Below, piece by piece: positions 17,343 to 24,766 of a stretch of DNA of 40,969 nt. The notes beneath the pieces were generated by a model. That model made no database searches, had not been told where the DNA came from, and was given only the letters and a program-made list of their open reading frames with translations. The translations under genes and the position numbers were made by a program. Source of the DNA: Sphingomonas sp. (GTDB lineage: Bacteria > Pseudomonadota > Alphaproteobacteria > Sphingomonadales > Sphingomonadaceae); the NCBI GenBank assembly GCA_030824725.1, contig JAPJRE010000001.1, forward strand, positions 1 through 40,969. Direction: 5' to 3'. The first letter of the stretch is position 1. Each line of letters opens with the position of its first letter.

Positions 17343-17795
17343 TCAGAAGGGTTTAACCTCGGCGAGAATGACGATGAGCACCAGCGCCAGCGCCGGTACC
17401 TCGTTGAGGAATCGCAGCGTCCGCGTGGCGATCGGCGCTTCACCCCGGGCTAGCTTCTTCCCATAGCCCACCGCCCAGCCATGATAGCCGCTGAGCAGCA
17501 CGACGAGCAGCAGCTTGGCGTGGAGCCAGCCGATTCCCGCCTGGCCGTCGAACAGCCCGATATTGGCGGAGAGCGCCAGCCCCAGCACCCAGACGATCAG
17601 CAGCGAAGGCGTCAGGATCATCCGCTTGAGCAGCGCCTCGCGCTTCGCCCAGGCCGCCGCCTCGGGCGTGCCGAGCGCGTCCTGGTGGTGGATCAGGTAG
17701 CGCGGAAACAGGAACAGTCCCGCCATCCAGAATATCACGAAGATGACGTGGAACGCCTTCACCCAGAGATAGGCACTGCCCAGCCAGCCGATCAT
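17343..17795 (-). CDS. hemJ: Protoporphyrinogen oxidase HemJ
   Basis: Small membrane protein (150 aa) catalysing oxidation of protoporphyrinogen IX to protoporphyrin IX in heme synthesis. Four hydrophobic segments are visible. The conserved N-terminal histidine lies in WVKAFHVIFVIFWMAGL and the conserved lysine in LHAKLLLVVLLSGYHGW, both essential in studied HemJ proteins. The start at 17795 overlaps the hemE stop (ATGA, 17792-17795), so hemE and hemJ are coupled; together they cover two steps of the same pathway. A longer open frame upstream runs inside hemE and is not coding. Confidence 0.93.
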   Translation of the reverse strand: MIGWLGSAYLWVKAFHVIFVIFWMAGLFLFPRYLIHHQDALGTPEAAAWAKREALLKRMILTPSLLIVWVLGLALSANIGLFDGQAGIGWLHAKLLLVVLLSGYHGWAVGYGKKLARGEAPIATRTLRFLNEVPALALVLIVILAEVKPF

Positions 17796-18823
17796 GCTGC
17801 CGTCCTCCGCACGCGGGCCAGCAGCTGCTCGACATGCGCGATCGGCGTGTCGGGCAGGATGCCATGGCCCAGGTTGAATACATGCGGTCGCTCCGGAAAC
17901 GCCGCGAGTATCCGGTAGACGGCGCTGTCCAGCACCGCGCCGCCGGTGATCAGCGCCAGCGGATCGAGATTGCCCTGCACCGGCAGCCCGTCCGGCAGCA
18001 CCGCGTTCGCCCATGCAGGGTCGACCGTCTCGTCGAGTCCGATCGCATCGACACCCGTTTCGCGGGCATAGGCGGCGAGCTTGCCCCCTGCCCCTTTCGG
18101 GAATCCAATCACGGGCACCAGATCCCGAACGGCGGCCACGATCCGCGCATTAGGGGCGATCACCCAGCGTTCGAACTGGGCGGGGCTGAGGCTGCCGGCC
18201 CAGCTGTCGAACAGCTGCACCGCCTCCACGCCCGCCTCGGCCTGGGCGCGCAGATAGGCGATGGTCTGGTCGGCGATGCGATCGACCAGCGCCTGCATCA
18301 GGCCCTCGTCGCGATAGGCAAGGCGCCGTGCCTCGGCCTGTTCGCGGCTGCCCTGCCCGGCGATCATGTACGTCGCCACGGTCCAGGGAGAGCCCGCAAA
18401 GCCCAGGAAGGTGGTCGAGGGGTCCAGTGCCGCCTTCACCCGGCGAATCGTGCCGTAGATGGGCTCCAGGACGCTGGAATCGGCATCGAAGCCGTCGAGG
18501 ACGTCCCGGGCGGTCACCGTCGGGGCGAGTCTCGGGCCTTCGCCGGTCTCGAACCACAGCTTCTGGCCGAGCGCCATCGGCACCACGAGGATGTCGGAAA
18601 AGAGGATCGCGCCGTCCATGCCGAAGCGGCGGATCGGCTGCAGCGTGATTTCGGCCGCCGCGTCGGAATCCATCGCGAGCGCGAGGAATCCCCCCTTCTC
18701 GGCACGGAGCGCACGATATTCGGGCAGGTATCGGCCGGCCTGGCGCATGAGCCAGACGGGCGGAACGGGCTGGCGAGTCCCTCGAAGGGTCGCGAGCAGC
18801 GGCTTGGATGCGCGAAGAGTCAG
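17792..18823 (-). CDS. hemE: Uroporphyrinogen decarboxylase HemE, start probably a non-standard codon
   Basis: Decarboxylates uroporphyrinogen III to coproporphyrinogen III (about 343 aa). The family signature PVWLMRQAGRYLPEYRALR is near the N-terminus, with GFAGSPWTVATYM, FDSWAG and GNLDP motifs following and a C-terminal FNLGHGILPDTP. The expected N-terminus (LRASKPLLATLRG) has no ATG, GTG or TTG in frame nearby. The best position is CTG at 18823, giving normal length. The only conventional in-frame start upstream is TTG at 18976, which would add 51 residues unlike HemE and overlaps a DnaA-box-like sequence. The gene borders the proposed origin, as in Caulobacter. Product certain, start uncertain. 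Confidence 0.95.
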   Translation of the reverse strand: MTLRASKPLLATLRGTRQPVPPVWLMRQAGRYLPEYRALRAEKGGFLALAMDSDAAAEITLQPIRRFGMDGAILFSDILVVPMALGQKLWFETGEGPRLAPTVTARDVLDGFDADSSVLEPIYGTIRRVKAALDPSTTFLGFAGSPWTVATYMIAGQGSREQAEARRLAYRDEGLMQALVDRIADQTIAYLRAQAEAGVEAVQLFDSWAGSLSPAQFERWVIAPNARIVAAVRDLVPVIGFPKGAGGKLAAYARETGVDAIGLDETVDPAWANAVLPDGLPVQGNLDPLALITGGAVLDSAVYRILAAFPERPHVFNLGHGILPDTPIAHVEQLLARVRRTAA

Positions 18824-19051
18824 AGCCGGGATCCCACTACTAGAAGATTCGATTCTCAGGATGTTGGAGTCTGTTGGCCGGTGAAAGCCGGGGCTTATGG
18901 CGATGTGAGTCAGTTGCCAACAATTTGACTCCTGCCGCCATGCGGAATCGCACGGATTCGGAAAATCTGTCCACAAGACTCACAGGCTGTGCATGGAAAG
19001 CACAAGCTGGGGATGCGGCTGTGGACGAATCACCAGCTGAATCCCGGAATC
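18817..19051. repeat. Cluster of 12 GANTC (CcrM methylation) sites at the origin
   Basis: GANTC begins at 18817, 18846, 18851, 18867, 18907, 18927, 18945, 18955, 18977, 19027, 19039 and 19047. By eye the first 3 kb of the window has about six, so density here is roughly 25-fold higher. CcrM methylates this motif in alphaproteobacteria and its hemimethylated state follows passage of the replication fork. Confidence 0.9.
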
Positions 19052-19108
19052 GGGCGGGTTGGCCGGATGCCGCGGTTACGCTACCGCTTGTTCGCCATGT
19101 TATGCACA
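18817..19108. other. oriC: Probable chromosomal replication origin (oriC)
   Basis: Gap between divergent hemE and ppsR, the location of Cori in Caulobacter. One perfect DnaA box, TTATGCACA (19100-19108, plus strand), and four with two mismatches: TGACTCACA (minus, 18905-18913), CTGTCCACA (plus, 18967-18975), CCATGCACA (minus, 18988-18996) and TCGTCCACA (minus, 19020-19028). About half of 18901-18980 is A/T, well above its surroundings. Flanking genes point away on both sides, and parAB/parS lie within 12 kb. Twelve GANTC sites cluster here. Exact limits are not defined by sequence alone. Confidence 0.82.
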
Positions 19109-19125
19109 GATCGGTCCCCAGCCTG

Positions 19126-19941
19126 ATGCGGTTGCACCTGCACCTGCTCTCGGACTCCACCGGCGAGACCCTGGAAAACATCGCCAAGGCGGCGCTGGCG
19201 CAGTTCGACGATGTCGAGCCGCTGCGCCATTTCTGGCCGATGGTGCGCAGCGAGGTGCATCTGGAACGCATCCTGCAGGAGATCGCGCAGAACCCCGGGC
19301 TGGTGATCTACACATTGGTCAATCGCGACATCCGCCGCATGCTCGAGACGCGCTGCCGCGCGCTGGGGCTCCCGGCGATCGCGCCGCTCGACCAGGTGAG
19401 CCATGCGCTGTCCAATCTGCTCGGCCAGGAAGCCAAGGCGCGGCCGGGCCGCCAGCACATGCTCGATGCCGCCTATTTTGCCCGCGTCGACGCGATCCAG
19501 TTCACCATCGCGCATGACGACGGAATCGGCTGGGAGGATTGGGAAGAAAGCGACATCCTGCTCGCCGGCGTGTCGCGTTCGTCGAAGACGCCGACCTCGA
19601 TCTATCTCGCCAATCGCGGTTACAAGGTCTCGAACATACCGATCGTGGTCGAGTCCCCGCCCCCGTCCAAGCTGTTCCAGCTCCAGCGGCCGCTGATCGT
19701 CGGGCTCACCACCAGCGCCGACCGGCTGGTGCAGATCCGCCGCAACCGGCTGCTCTCGCTCAACCAGGCGCCCGAGACCGACTATGTCGACCAGGAAGCG
19801 GTGCAGCGCGAGATCGCCTTTGCCCGCCGGATGTTCGCCGACAACGGCTGGCCGGTGATCGACGTCACCCGTCGCTCGATCGAGGAGACCGCGGCCGCGA
19901 TCATCCAGTTGTGCAACGACCGTGAAATGGACCGCCGATAA
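19126..19941 (+). CDS. ppsR: Pyruvate, phosphate dikinase/PEP synthase regulatory protein (DUF299)
   Basis: Bifunctional serine/threonine kinase and Pi-dependent phosphorylase that inactivates and reactivates PEP synthase or pyruvate phosphate dikinase (271 aa from this start). The N-terminus LHLHLLSDSTGETL is the family hallmark and the nucleotide-binding loop GVSRSSKTPTSIYLA is at about 148-162. An upstream in-frame ATG at 19102 would add eight residues but sits inside the perfect DnaA box; neither start has a clear ribosome binding site. First gene rightward from the origin, as DUF299 is in Caulobacter. The stop and the maf start share one base (TAATG). It heads the run ppsR-maf-aroE-coaE-dnaQ. 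Confidence 0.93.
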   Translation: MRLHLHLLSDSTGETLENIAKAALAQFDDVEPLRHFWPMVRSEVHLERILQEIAQNPGLVIYTLVNRDIRRMLETRCRALGLPAIAPLDQVSHALSNLLGQEAKARPGRQHMLDAAYFARVDAIQFTIAHDDGIGWEDWEESDILLAGVSRSSKTPTSIYLANRGYKVSNIPIVVESPPPSKLFQLQRPLIVGLTTSADRLVQIRRNRLLSLNQAPETDYVDQEAVQREIAFARRMFADNGWPVIDVTRRSIEETAAAIIQLCNDREMDRR

Positions 19942-20540
19942 TGCCGACTCTCGTCCTTGCCTCCCAGAGCGCCTCGCGCCGGGCGATGCTCGATGCCGCA
20001 GGCGTGGCGCACGAGGCGCTGCCGGCGCTGGTCGATGAGGCCAGCGCGAAGCAATCGTTGCTCGCCGAGGGCACGAGCCCGCGCGATCTCGCCGATGCGC
20101 TCGCCGAGCTGAAGGCGCTCAAGGTGTCGCGCATGGCTCCACAGGCGCTGGTGCTGGGCGGCGACTCGCTGGTCGCGCTCGACGATGGCAGCCTGCTCGA
20201 CAAGCCGGAGAGCCGGGAGCAGGCGCGCGATCATCTCCAGCGCATGTCGGGCAAGACCCACGACATCTACAGCGCGGCGGTGATCGCCGAGGGCGGCCGC
20301 CCGGTGTGGCGGCATGTCGATCGCGCGCGGCTCCACGTCCGCCCGCTGAGCGAGGCGTTCATCGAATCCTATCTCGATCTGGAATGGCCGGCGATCGCCG
20401 GATGCGTCGGCTGCTTCCGAATCGAGGGCCCCGGCGTGCAGCTGTTCAGTCGCACCGAGGGCAGCCATTTCACCATCCTCGGCATGCCGCTGCTGCCGAT
20501 TCTCGATTATCTGCGCACCCGGGGAGTGATGCCCAAGTGA
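19941..20540 (+). CDS. maf: Maf family nucleotide pyrophosphatase
   Basis: Hydrolyses non-canonical or excess nucleoside triphosphates (199 aa). The N-terminal LVLASQSASRRAML is the Maf signature, followed by VLGGDSLVAL and KPESREQARDHLQRMSGKTH, and the C-terminal GPGVQLFSRTEGSHFTILGMPL. It appears closer to the YceF subgroup than to dTTPase YhdE, but the substrate cannot be fixed by eye. The ATG shares its first base with the ppsR stop; its stop overlaps the aroE GTG start. Confidence 0.92.
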   Translation: MPTLVLASQSASRRAMLDAAGVAHEALPALVDEASAKQSLLAEGTSPRDLADALAELKALKVSRMAPQALVLGGDSLVALDDGSLLDKPESREQARDHLQRMSGKTHDIYSAAVIAEGGRPVWRHVDRARLHVRPLSEAFIESYLDLEWPAIAGCVGCFRIEGPGVQLFSRTEGSHFTILGMPLLPILDYLRTRGVMPK

Positions 20541-21346
20541 CTCGCTATGCCGAGGTGATCGGCGATCCGATCGCCCATTCCAAATCGCCGCTCATCCACA
20601 AGTTCTGGCTCGATGCGCTGGGGATCGAGGGTGATTATCGCCGCACCCATGTGCTGGGCGACGACCTCGCCGGCTATTTCGCCCGCGCCAGGGACGACGC
20701 CGACTGGCGCGGCTGCAACGTCACGATTCCGCACAAGCTGGCGGTGATGGACCTGGTCGGCGATCCCGGCGGCGTGCGCAGCACGATCGGCGCGATGAAC
20801 ACGGTGATTCGTGGGGAGGACGGCGCGCTGATCGGCACCAACACCGACGCCGGCGGCTTCTTCTCGCCGATTGCCGGGCTGGAGCTGGAAGGCCGCCATG
20901 CGGTCGTGGTCGGCGCCGGCGGTGGGGCCCGCGCGGTGCTGTTCGCCTTGTCTCGTGTGGGTATCGGCCGGGTTACGATCCTCAACCGCAACGTGCTCAA
21001 GGCAGCCGCCCTGCTTTCCAGCTTCGGGGTGAGGGGCGATGCGCTGCCGATCGGCGCGCCCCTGCCCGCGGCCGATCTGCTGGTGAATGCCAGCCCGCTC
21101 GGCATGGACGGCCAGCCGCCGCTCGACCTGGATCTCGATCCGCTGCCCGAACATGCGGTGGTCTACGATATCGTCTATGCCCCGCTCGAGACGCCGCTGC
21201 TCGCCCAGGCGCGCGATCGCGAGCTCGATACCGTGGACGGCCTCGAGATGCTGGTCGGCCAGGCCGCGCTCGCCTTCGAGCTCTTCTTCGGCGCCGAACC
21301 CCCGCGCGACCGCGACGAGGAACTGCGCACGCTGCTCACCGCATGA
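20537..21346 (+). CDS. aroE: Shikimate dehydrogenase
   Basis: Reduces 3-dehydroshikimate to shikimate with NADPH (269 aa). Substrate-binding HSKSPLIH near the N-terminus, catalytic lysine in NVTIPHK, aspartate in TNTDAGGF and the NADP-binding glycine loop GAGGGARAVLFAL are all present, ending with the family C-terminal helix (MLVGQAALAFELFFG). The start is GTG at 20537 within GTGA, overlapping the maf stop; this gives the standard N-terminus VTRYAEVIGDPIAHSKSP. Upstream open codons inside maf are not used. The stop overlaps the coaE start. Confidence 0.95.
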   Translation: MTRYAEVIGDPIAHSKSPLIHKFWLDALGIEGDYRRTHVLGDDLAGYFARARDDADWRGCNVTIPHKLAVMDLVGDPGGVRSTIGAMNTVIRGEDGALIGTNTDAGGFFSPIAGLELEGRHAVVVGAGGGARAVLFALSRVGIGRVTILNRNVLKAAALLSSFGVRGDALPIGAPLPAADLLVNASPLGMDGQPPLDLDLDPLPEHAVVYDIVYAPLETPLLAQARDRELDTVDGLEMLVGQAALAFELFFGAEPPRDRDEELRTLLTA

Positions 21347-21948
21347 GCAGGCGGCCGATCGTGCTCGGGCTCACCGGCTCGATCGGCATGGGCAAGTCGA
21401 CCGTCGCGGCGATGTTCGCCGCCGACGGCGTGCCGGTGTTCGACGCCGATGCGACCGTCCACCAGCTCCAGGGCCCGAGCGGCGCGGCGGTCGCGGCGAT
21501 CGAAGCCGAGTTTCCCGATACGACCACCGAGCTCGGCGTGAATCGCACGCTGCTGCGGGAGGCGGTGATGGCCGACCCCACCGCCTTCGCCCGACTCGAG
21601 GCGATCCTGCACCCCGCCGTCGCCGAGGCGCGCGAGTCGTTCCTGGCCGCGCACGCCGATGCGCCGCTGGTCGTTCTTGACGTACCATTGCTGTTCGAGG
21701 CCGGCGGCTGGCGACATGTCGACAAGATCGCCGTCGTCTCCGCCTCCCCGGCGATTCAGCGCGAACGTGTCCTCGTCCGTCCCGGCATGACCGCGGAACG
21801 CTTCGACGCCATCCTCGCGCGGCAAATGCCGGACGCGGAGAAGCGCGCCCGCGCCGATTTCGTCATCCCCACGGGCGAAGGCCTGCAGGTTACGGAAGAT
21901 TGCGTACGGAACGTCATCGCTTGCCTCGCGCCGCCTGCGGGTGGATAA
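21343..21948 (+). CDS. coaE: Dephospho-CoA kinase
   Basis: Last step of coenzyme A synthesis, phosphorylating dephospho-CoA (201 aa). The P-loop is GLTGSIGMGKST (about 9-20), with the family DADATVHQL segment, LDVPLLFEAGGW and RQMPDAEKRARADFVI. Length is normal. The ATG overlaps the aroE stop (ATGA, 21343-21346). Confidence 0.95.
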   Translation: MSRRPIVLGLTGSIGMGKSTVAAMFAADGVPVFDADATVHQLQGPSGAAVAAIEAEFPDTTTELGVNRTLLREAVMADPTAFARLEAILHPAVAEARESFLAAHADAPLVVLDVPLLFEAGGWRHVDKIAVVSASPAIQRERVLVRPGMTAERFDAILARQMPDAEKRARADFVIPTGEGLQVTEDCVRNVIACLAPPAGG

Positions 21949-21955
21949 GCGCTCC

Positions 21956-22666
21956 ATGCGGGAAATCGTGTTTGACACCGAAACGACGGGACTCAGCTTC
22001 TCAGGCGGCGACCGCCTCGTCGAAATCGGCTGTGTCGAGCTGGTGAACCGGGTTGCCACCGGCAACCACTTCCACGCCTATATCAATCCGCAGCGCGCCA
22101 TGCCGGTGGAGGCGTTCAACGTCCACGGCCTGTCCGAGCGATTTCTTTCCGACAAGCCGGTGTTCGAGGATGTCGTCGAGGATCTGCTGGCGTTTATCGG
22201 CGACTCGCCGATGGTGGCGCACAATGCCGGGTTCGACTTCAGCTTCCTCAACGGCGAGCTCGGCCGCTGCAGCCGTCCCATCATCGACCTCAGTCGCATG
22301 GTCGACACGCTGGTGCTCGCGCGCACCCGGCATCCCGGTGCCAAGCACACGCTCGACGCGCTGTGCAGCCGCTACGGCATCGATCTCAGCGCGCGTACCC
22401 TGCACGGCGCGCTGCTCGACGCGCAGCTGCTGGCCCAGGTCTATGTCGAGCTGACCGGCGGCCGCCAGATCACGCTGGGCCTGGCGGAAGAAGTCCCGGT
22501 GATGCCCGAGACCGTCGTGGAGACGCCGAGCAGGGTACATATCCGGCCAGCGCGGCGGTTCACCGCGAGTGCGGTGGAACTTGAACGGCACGCAGCGTTT
22601 CTGAAGTCCCTGGACGAGCCGCTATGGGGTGTTCCCACAATCGACCCGGTTCCGGCGCAGCCCTAG
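21956..22666 (+). CDS. dnaQ: DNA polymerase III epsilon subunit (proofreading exonuclease)
   Basis: 3'-5' exonuclease of the replicative polymerase (236 aa). DEDDh catalytic residues are visible: DTETTG (Asp and Glu), HNAGFDFSFLN (Asp) and HGALLDAQLL (His and Asp). The C-terminal tail, about residues 175-236, would bind the polymerase alpha subunit; a clamp-binding motif is not obvious. The start is the ATG of MREIVFDTETTG, the usual N-terminus; a GTG five codons upstream (21941) would overlap coaE and is possible. It is the fifth gene of the rightward run from the origin. Confidence 0.94.
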   Translation: MREIVFDTETTGLSFSGGDRLVEIGCVELVNRVATGNHFHAYINPQRAMPVEAFNVHGLSERFLSDKPVFEDVVEDLLAFIGDSPMVAHNAGFDFSFLNGELGRCSRPIIDLSRMVDTLVLARTRHPGAKHTLDALCSRYGIDLSARTLHGALLDAQLLAQVYVELTGGRQITLGLAEEVPVMPETVVETPSRVHIRPARRFTASAVELERHAAFLKSLDEPLWGVPTIDPVPAQP

Positions 22667-22701
22667 GTCGCTCGTCCCTAATTGCGAAGTGGAGGTACAT
22701 T

Positions 22702-23301
22702 ATGGATATCCGGATCTCGGGGCATCAGGTCGATACGGGCGCAGCGCTCAAGACGCAGGTGACGGATCGGGTCCAGGGTATCGCCGACAAATATTTCTCC
22801 CGAGCCATCTCCTCGCAGATCACCTTCGGCAAGGGCCCGCACGACAACGGCTTCACCTGCGACATCGTGATGCACGTGACGCAAGGCCTGGTGCTCAAGG
22901 CGACCAACAGCGGCATGGAAGCGCATGGCGCATTCGACGGCGCGGCGGACCGGATCGACAAGCAGCTGCGACGCTATGTCCGACGCCTCAAGGATCGACG
23001 TCCGACCGAAGTGATCGCGCTGGCCGAGGGCGGCGCCTATGACAATGGTTTCGACAATGCCGGCTATACCCTGTTCCAGGAACCGGCTGCCGAGGAAGAA
23101 GTCGCCGATGCACCGCTGGTGATCGCGGAAACCCGCGTCGACGTGCCGGACGCCACGGTTTCGGACGCGGTGATGATGCTCGACTTGCGCAATACCAACG
23201 CATTGCTGTTCCGCAACAGCGGCACGGGCGCCTATAATATGGTCTATCGCCGTGGCGACGGAACGATTGGCTGGGTTGAGCCCAACCGCGCACCGGCGTA
23301 A
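22702..23301 (+). CDS. hpf: Long-form ribosome hibernation promoting factor
   Basis: Binds the 30S subunit and dimerises ribosomes in stationary phase (199 aa, long form). The N-terminal S30AE domain (MDIRISGHQVDTGAALKTQV, with the basic DRIDKQLRRYVRRLKDRR helix near 85-102) is joined by an acidic linker to a C-terminal dimerisation domain (VSDAVMMLDLRNTNALLFRN, YRRGDGTIGWVEPN). A strong ribosome binding site (GGAGG) precedes the ATG. It is followed after 44 bases by ptsN; hpf and ptsN are neighbours in many proteobacteria. Confidence 0.95.
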   Translation: MDIRISGHQVDTGAALKTQVTDRVQGIADKYFSRAISSQITFGKGPHDNGFTCDIVMHVTQGLVLKATNSGMEAHGAFDGAADRIDKQLRRYVRRLKDRRPTEVIALAEGGAYDNGFDNAGYTLFQEPAAEEEVADAPLVIAETRVDVPDATVSDAVMMLDLRNTNALLFRNSGTGAYNMVYRRGDGTIGWVEPNRAPA

Positions 23302-23345
23302 GGCCGGCCTGCCCGACGGGCAGCACCGCTTCTTTGGAACGATTC

Positions 23346-23813
23346 ATGACTGATCTGAGCGATTTGCTCGTGCCGGAGGCGGTGCTCGCCGGCGTGACGG
23401 CGGGTAACAAGAAGGCGCTGTTCCAGCAGCTTGGTGCCAGTGCGGCGGCGACCTACGGGGTCGACGCCAAGCTGGTGGCCGAGCGGCTGGCCGAGCGCGA
23501 GCGGCTGGGCTCGACCGGCTTCGGCGGCGGCATTGCGATCCCGCATGCCCGGCTCGACGACTTGCCGCGCGTGTGCGGCCTATTCGCCCGGCTGGAGCAG
23601 CCGCTCGATTTCGGCGCGGTCGACGAGCTGCCGGTGGACCTGGTGTTCATGCTGCTCTCGCCGACCAATGCCGGCGCCGAGCATCTGAAGGCGCTCGCCT
23701 CGGTATCGCGGCGGCTGCGCGAGCGGCCCTTTGCCGAGAAGCTGCGCGGCGCGGGTTCGAAGGACGCGCTTTACGTGCTGCTCACCGGAGTCGAGGCGCG
23801 TGACGCCGCCTGA
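23346..23813 (+). CDS. ptsN: PTS IIA-like nitrogen regulatory protein PtsN
   Basis: EIIA-Ntr component of the nitrogen phosphotransferase system (155 aa), a phosphorylated regulator rather than a sugar transporter. The phospho-accepting histidine lies in GGGIAIPHARLD (about His67), with GSTGFGGG before it and VDLVFMLLSPTNAGAEHL after it, as in the family. The start is the ATG of MTDLSDLL; a TTG four codons upstream is less likely. The last 14 bases overlap the next gene. The partner ptsP/ptsO genes are not in the window. Confidence 0.93.
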   Translation: MTDLSDLLVPEAVLAGVTAGNKKALFQQLGASAAATYGVDAKLVAERLAERERLGSTGFGGGIAIPHARLDDLPRVCGLFARLEQPLDFGAVDELPVDLVFMLLSPTNAGAEHLKALASVSRRLRERPFAEKLRGAGSKDALYVLLTGVEARDAA

Positions 23814-24267
23814 ATCGGCGCCGACCGGGGCCCAGGCGCATTACCGGGCGCTCGAATCGCTCTACGCCGCCGCCCCGATCAACCAGCTCTTCCCCTCGGT
23901 GCTCGAGATTCCCGAGGCGGGAATCGCGCGGATCCGCTTCGACGTGGACTCGCGCTATTTCCACGCCGCCGGGGCGACGCACGGCACCAGCTACTTCAAG
24001 ATGCTCGACGATGCCGCCTTCTATGCGGCGAACAGCCTGGTCACCGATCGCTTCCTGCTCACCACCGCCTTCAACCTGCTGCTGACCAGGCCGCTGCCTG
24101 AAGGGCCGGTGATCGCCGAGGGCCGCTGGGTGAGCGGCCAGCGCCGGGTGTTCGTCGCCGAGGCGCGGCTGATCGACGCGCAGGGCGAGGAAGCCGCGCG
24201 GGGCACAGGCACCTTCATGCGCTCGCGGATCGCGCTCGCCACCCTGCCCGGCTACCGCACCGCATGA
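23800..24267 (+). CDS. PaaI-type hotdog-fold thioesterase
   Basis: Protein of 155 aa with a single hotdog domain, likely hydrolysing an acyl-CoA. ARIRFDVDSRYFHAAGATHG and YFKMLDDAAFYAANSLV correspond to the PaaI/4HBT substrate-binding helix, with a glycine-rich turn then an acidic residue in the central helix, and GRWVSGQRRVFVAEARLIDAQ gives the later strands. The start is GTG at 23800 inside ptsN, the only start giving this N-terminus. Its stop overlaps the DUF1491 start (ATGA). The substrate is unknown. Confidence 0.85.
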   Translation: MTPPESAPTGAQAHYRALESLYAAAPINQLFPSVLEIPEAGIARIRFDVDSRYFHAAGATHGTSYFKMLDDAAFYAANSLVTDRFLLTTAFNLLLTRPLPEGPVIAEGRWVSGQRRVFVAEARLIDAQGEEAARGTGTFMRSRIALATLPGYRTA

Positions 24268-24605
24268 CCCCGCGCCTGACCAGCGCGATGCTGGTGAGCG
24301 CGCTCGTGCGGCGGGCCGATGCCGCCGGCGGATCGGCGATGGTGCTGGCCAGGGGCGACGCGACTTCGGGTGCGATCCTGCTGCTTCTCCTCGAGCGCGG
24401 CGCCAACCCGCGCTTCGTTGAAGGGGGGATCGGGCCCCATGGCGAACGTGCCCTGCTCCCCTCCGGCCCCAAGGCGCTGGCGGACGAGGCGGAGGCGAGC
24501 GCCTATTGGCGACGGCGGCGGGAGCGCGACGGCGATCTATGGGTCGTTGAACTGGATATCGCAGGCGGCGAACGGTTCGCCGCTGAAACGATGAACCTTT
24601 GTTGA
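24264..24605 (+). CDS. DUF1491 family protein
   Basis: Protein of 113 aa, TSAMLVSALVRRADAAGGSA then MVLARGDATSGAILLLL, ending YWRRRRERDGDLWVVELDI. This is the layout of DUF1491, a family of unknown function largely confined to alphaproteobacteria. It is soluble by composition and is translationally coupled to the thioesterase gene. The ptsN-thioesterase-DUF1491 overlap suggests one transcript. The 161 bases after it hold no gene; a TTGACA at 24602 has no convincing -10 partner. Confidence 0.85.
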   Translation: MTPRLTSAMLVSALVRRADAAGGSAMVLARGDATSGAILLLLLERGANPRFVEGGIGPHGERALLPSGPKALADEAEASAYWRRRRERDGDLWVVELDIAGGERFAAETMNLC

Positions 24606-24766
24606 CAGTCCCGCCCTCGCCCGCGAAAGGGTTCACCACGTTCATTCGCGTTGTGCCGTTCGGGGTGTGAAGTCGATCGGTTACGCAGTCGGGGGGTAAG
24701 TCCGACGGTCCAGTCTCCTCCGGAGCAGCGACCGATCGCACGCCAACCGCACAATACAGATTTGAA

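Noticed and set aside
18824..18976. HemE extended to the TTG at 18976
   Set aside because: The extra 51 residues do not resemble HemE and the codons overlap a DnaA-box-like sequence and five GANTC sites.
24602..24630. TTGACA hexamer as a promoter for the cell wall hydrolase
   Set aside because: No reasonable -10 element occurs at 16-18 bases, and the hexamer overlaps the end of the DUF1491 gene.
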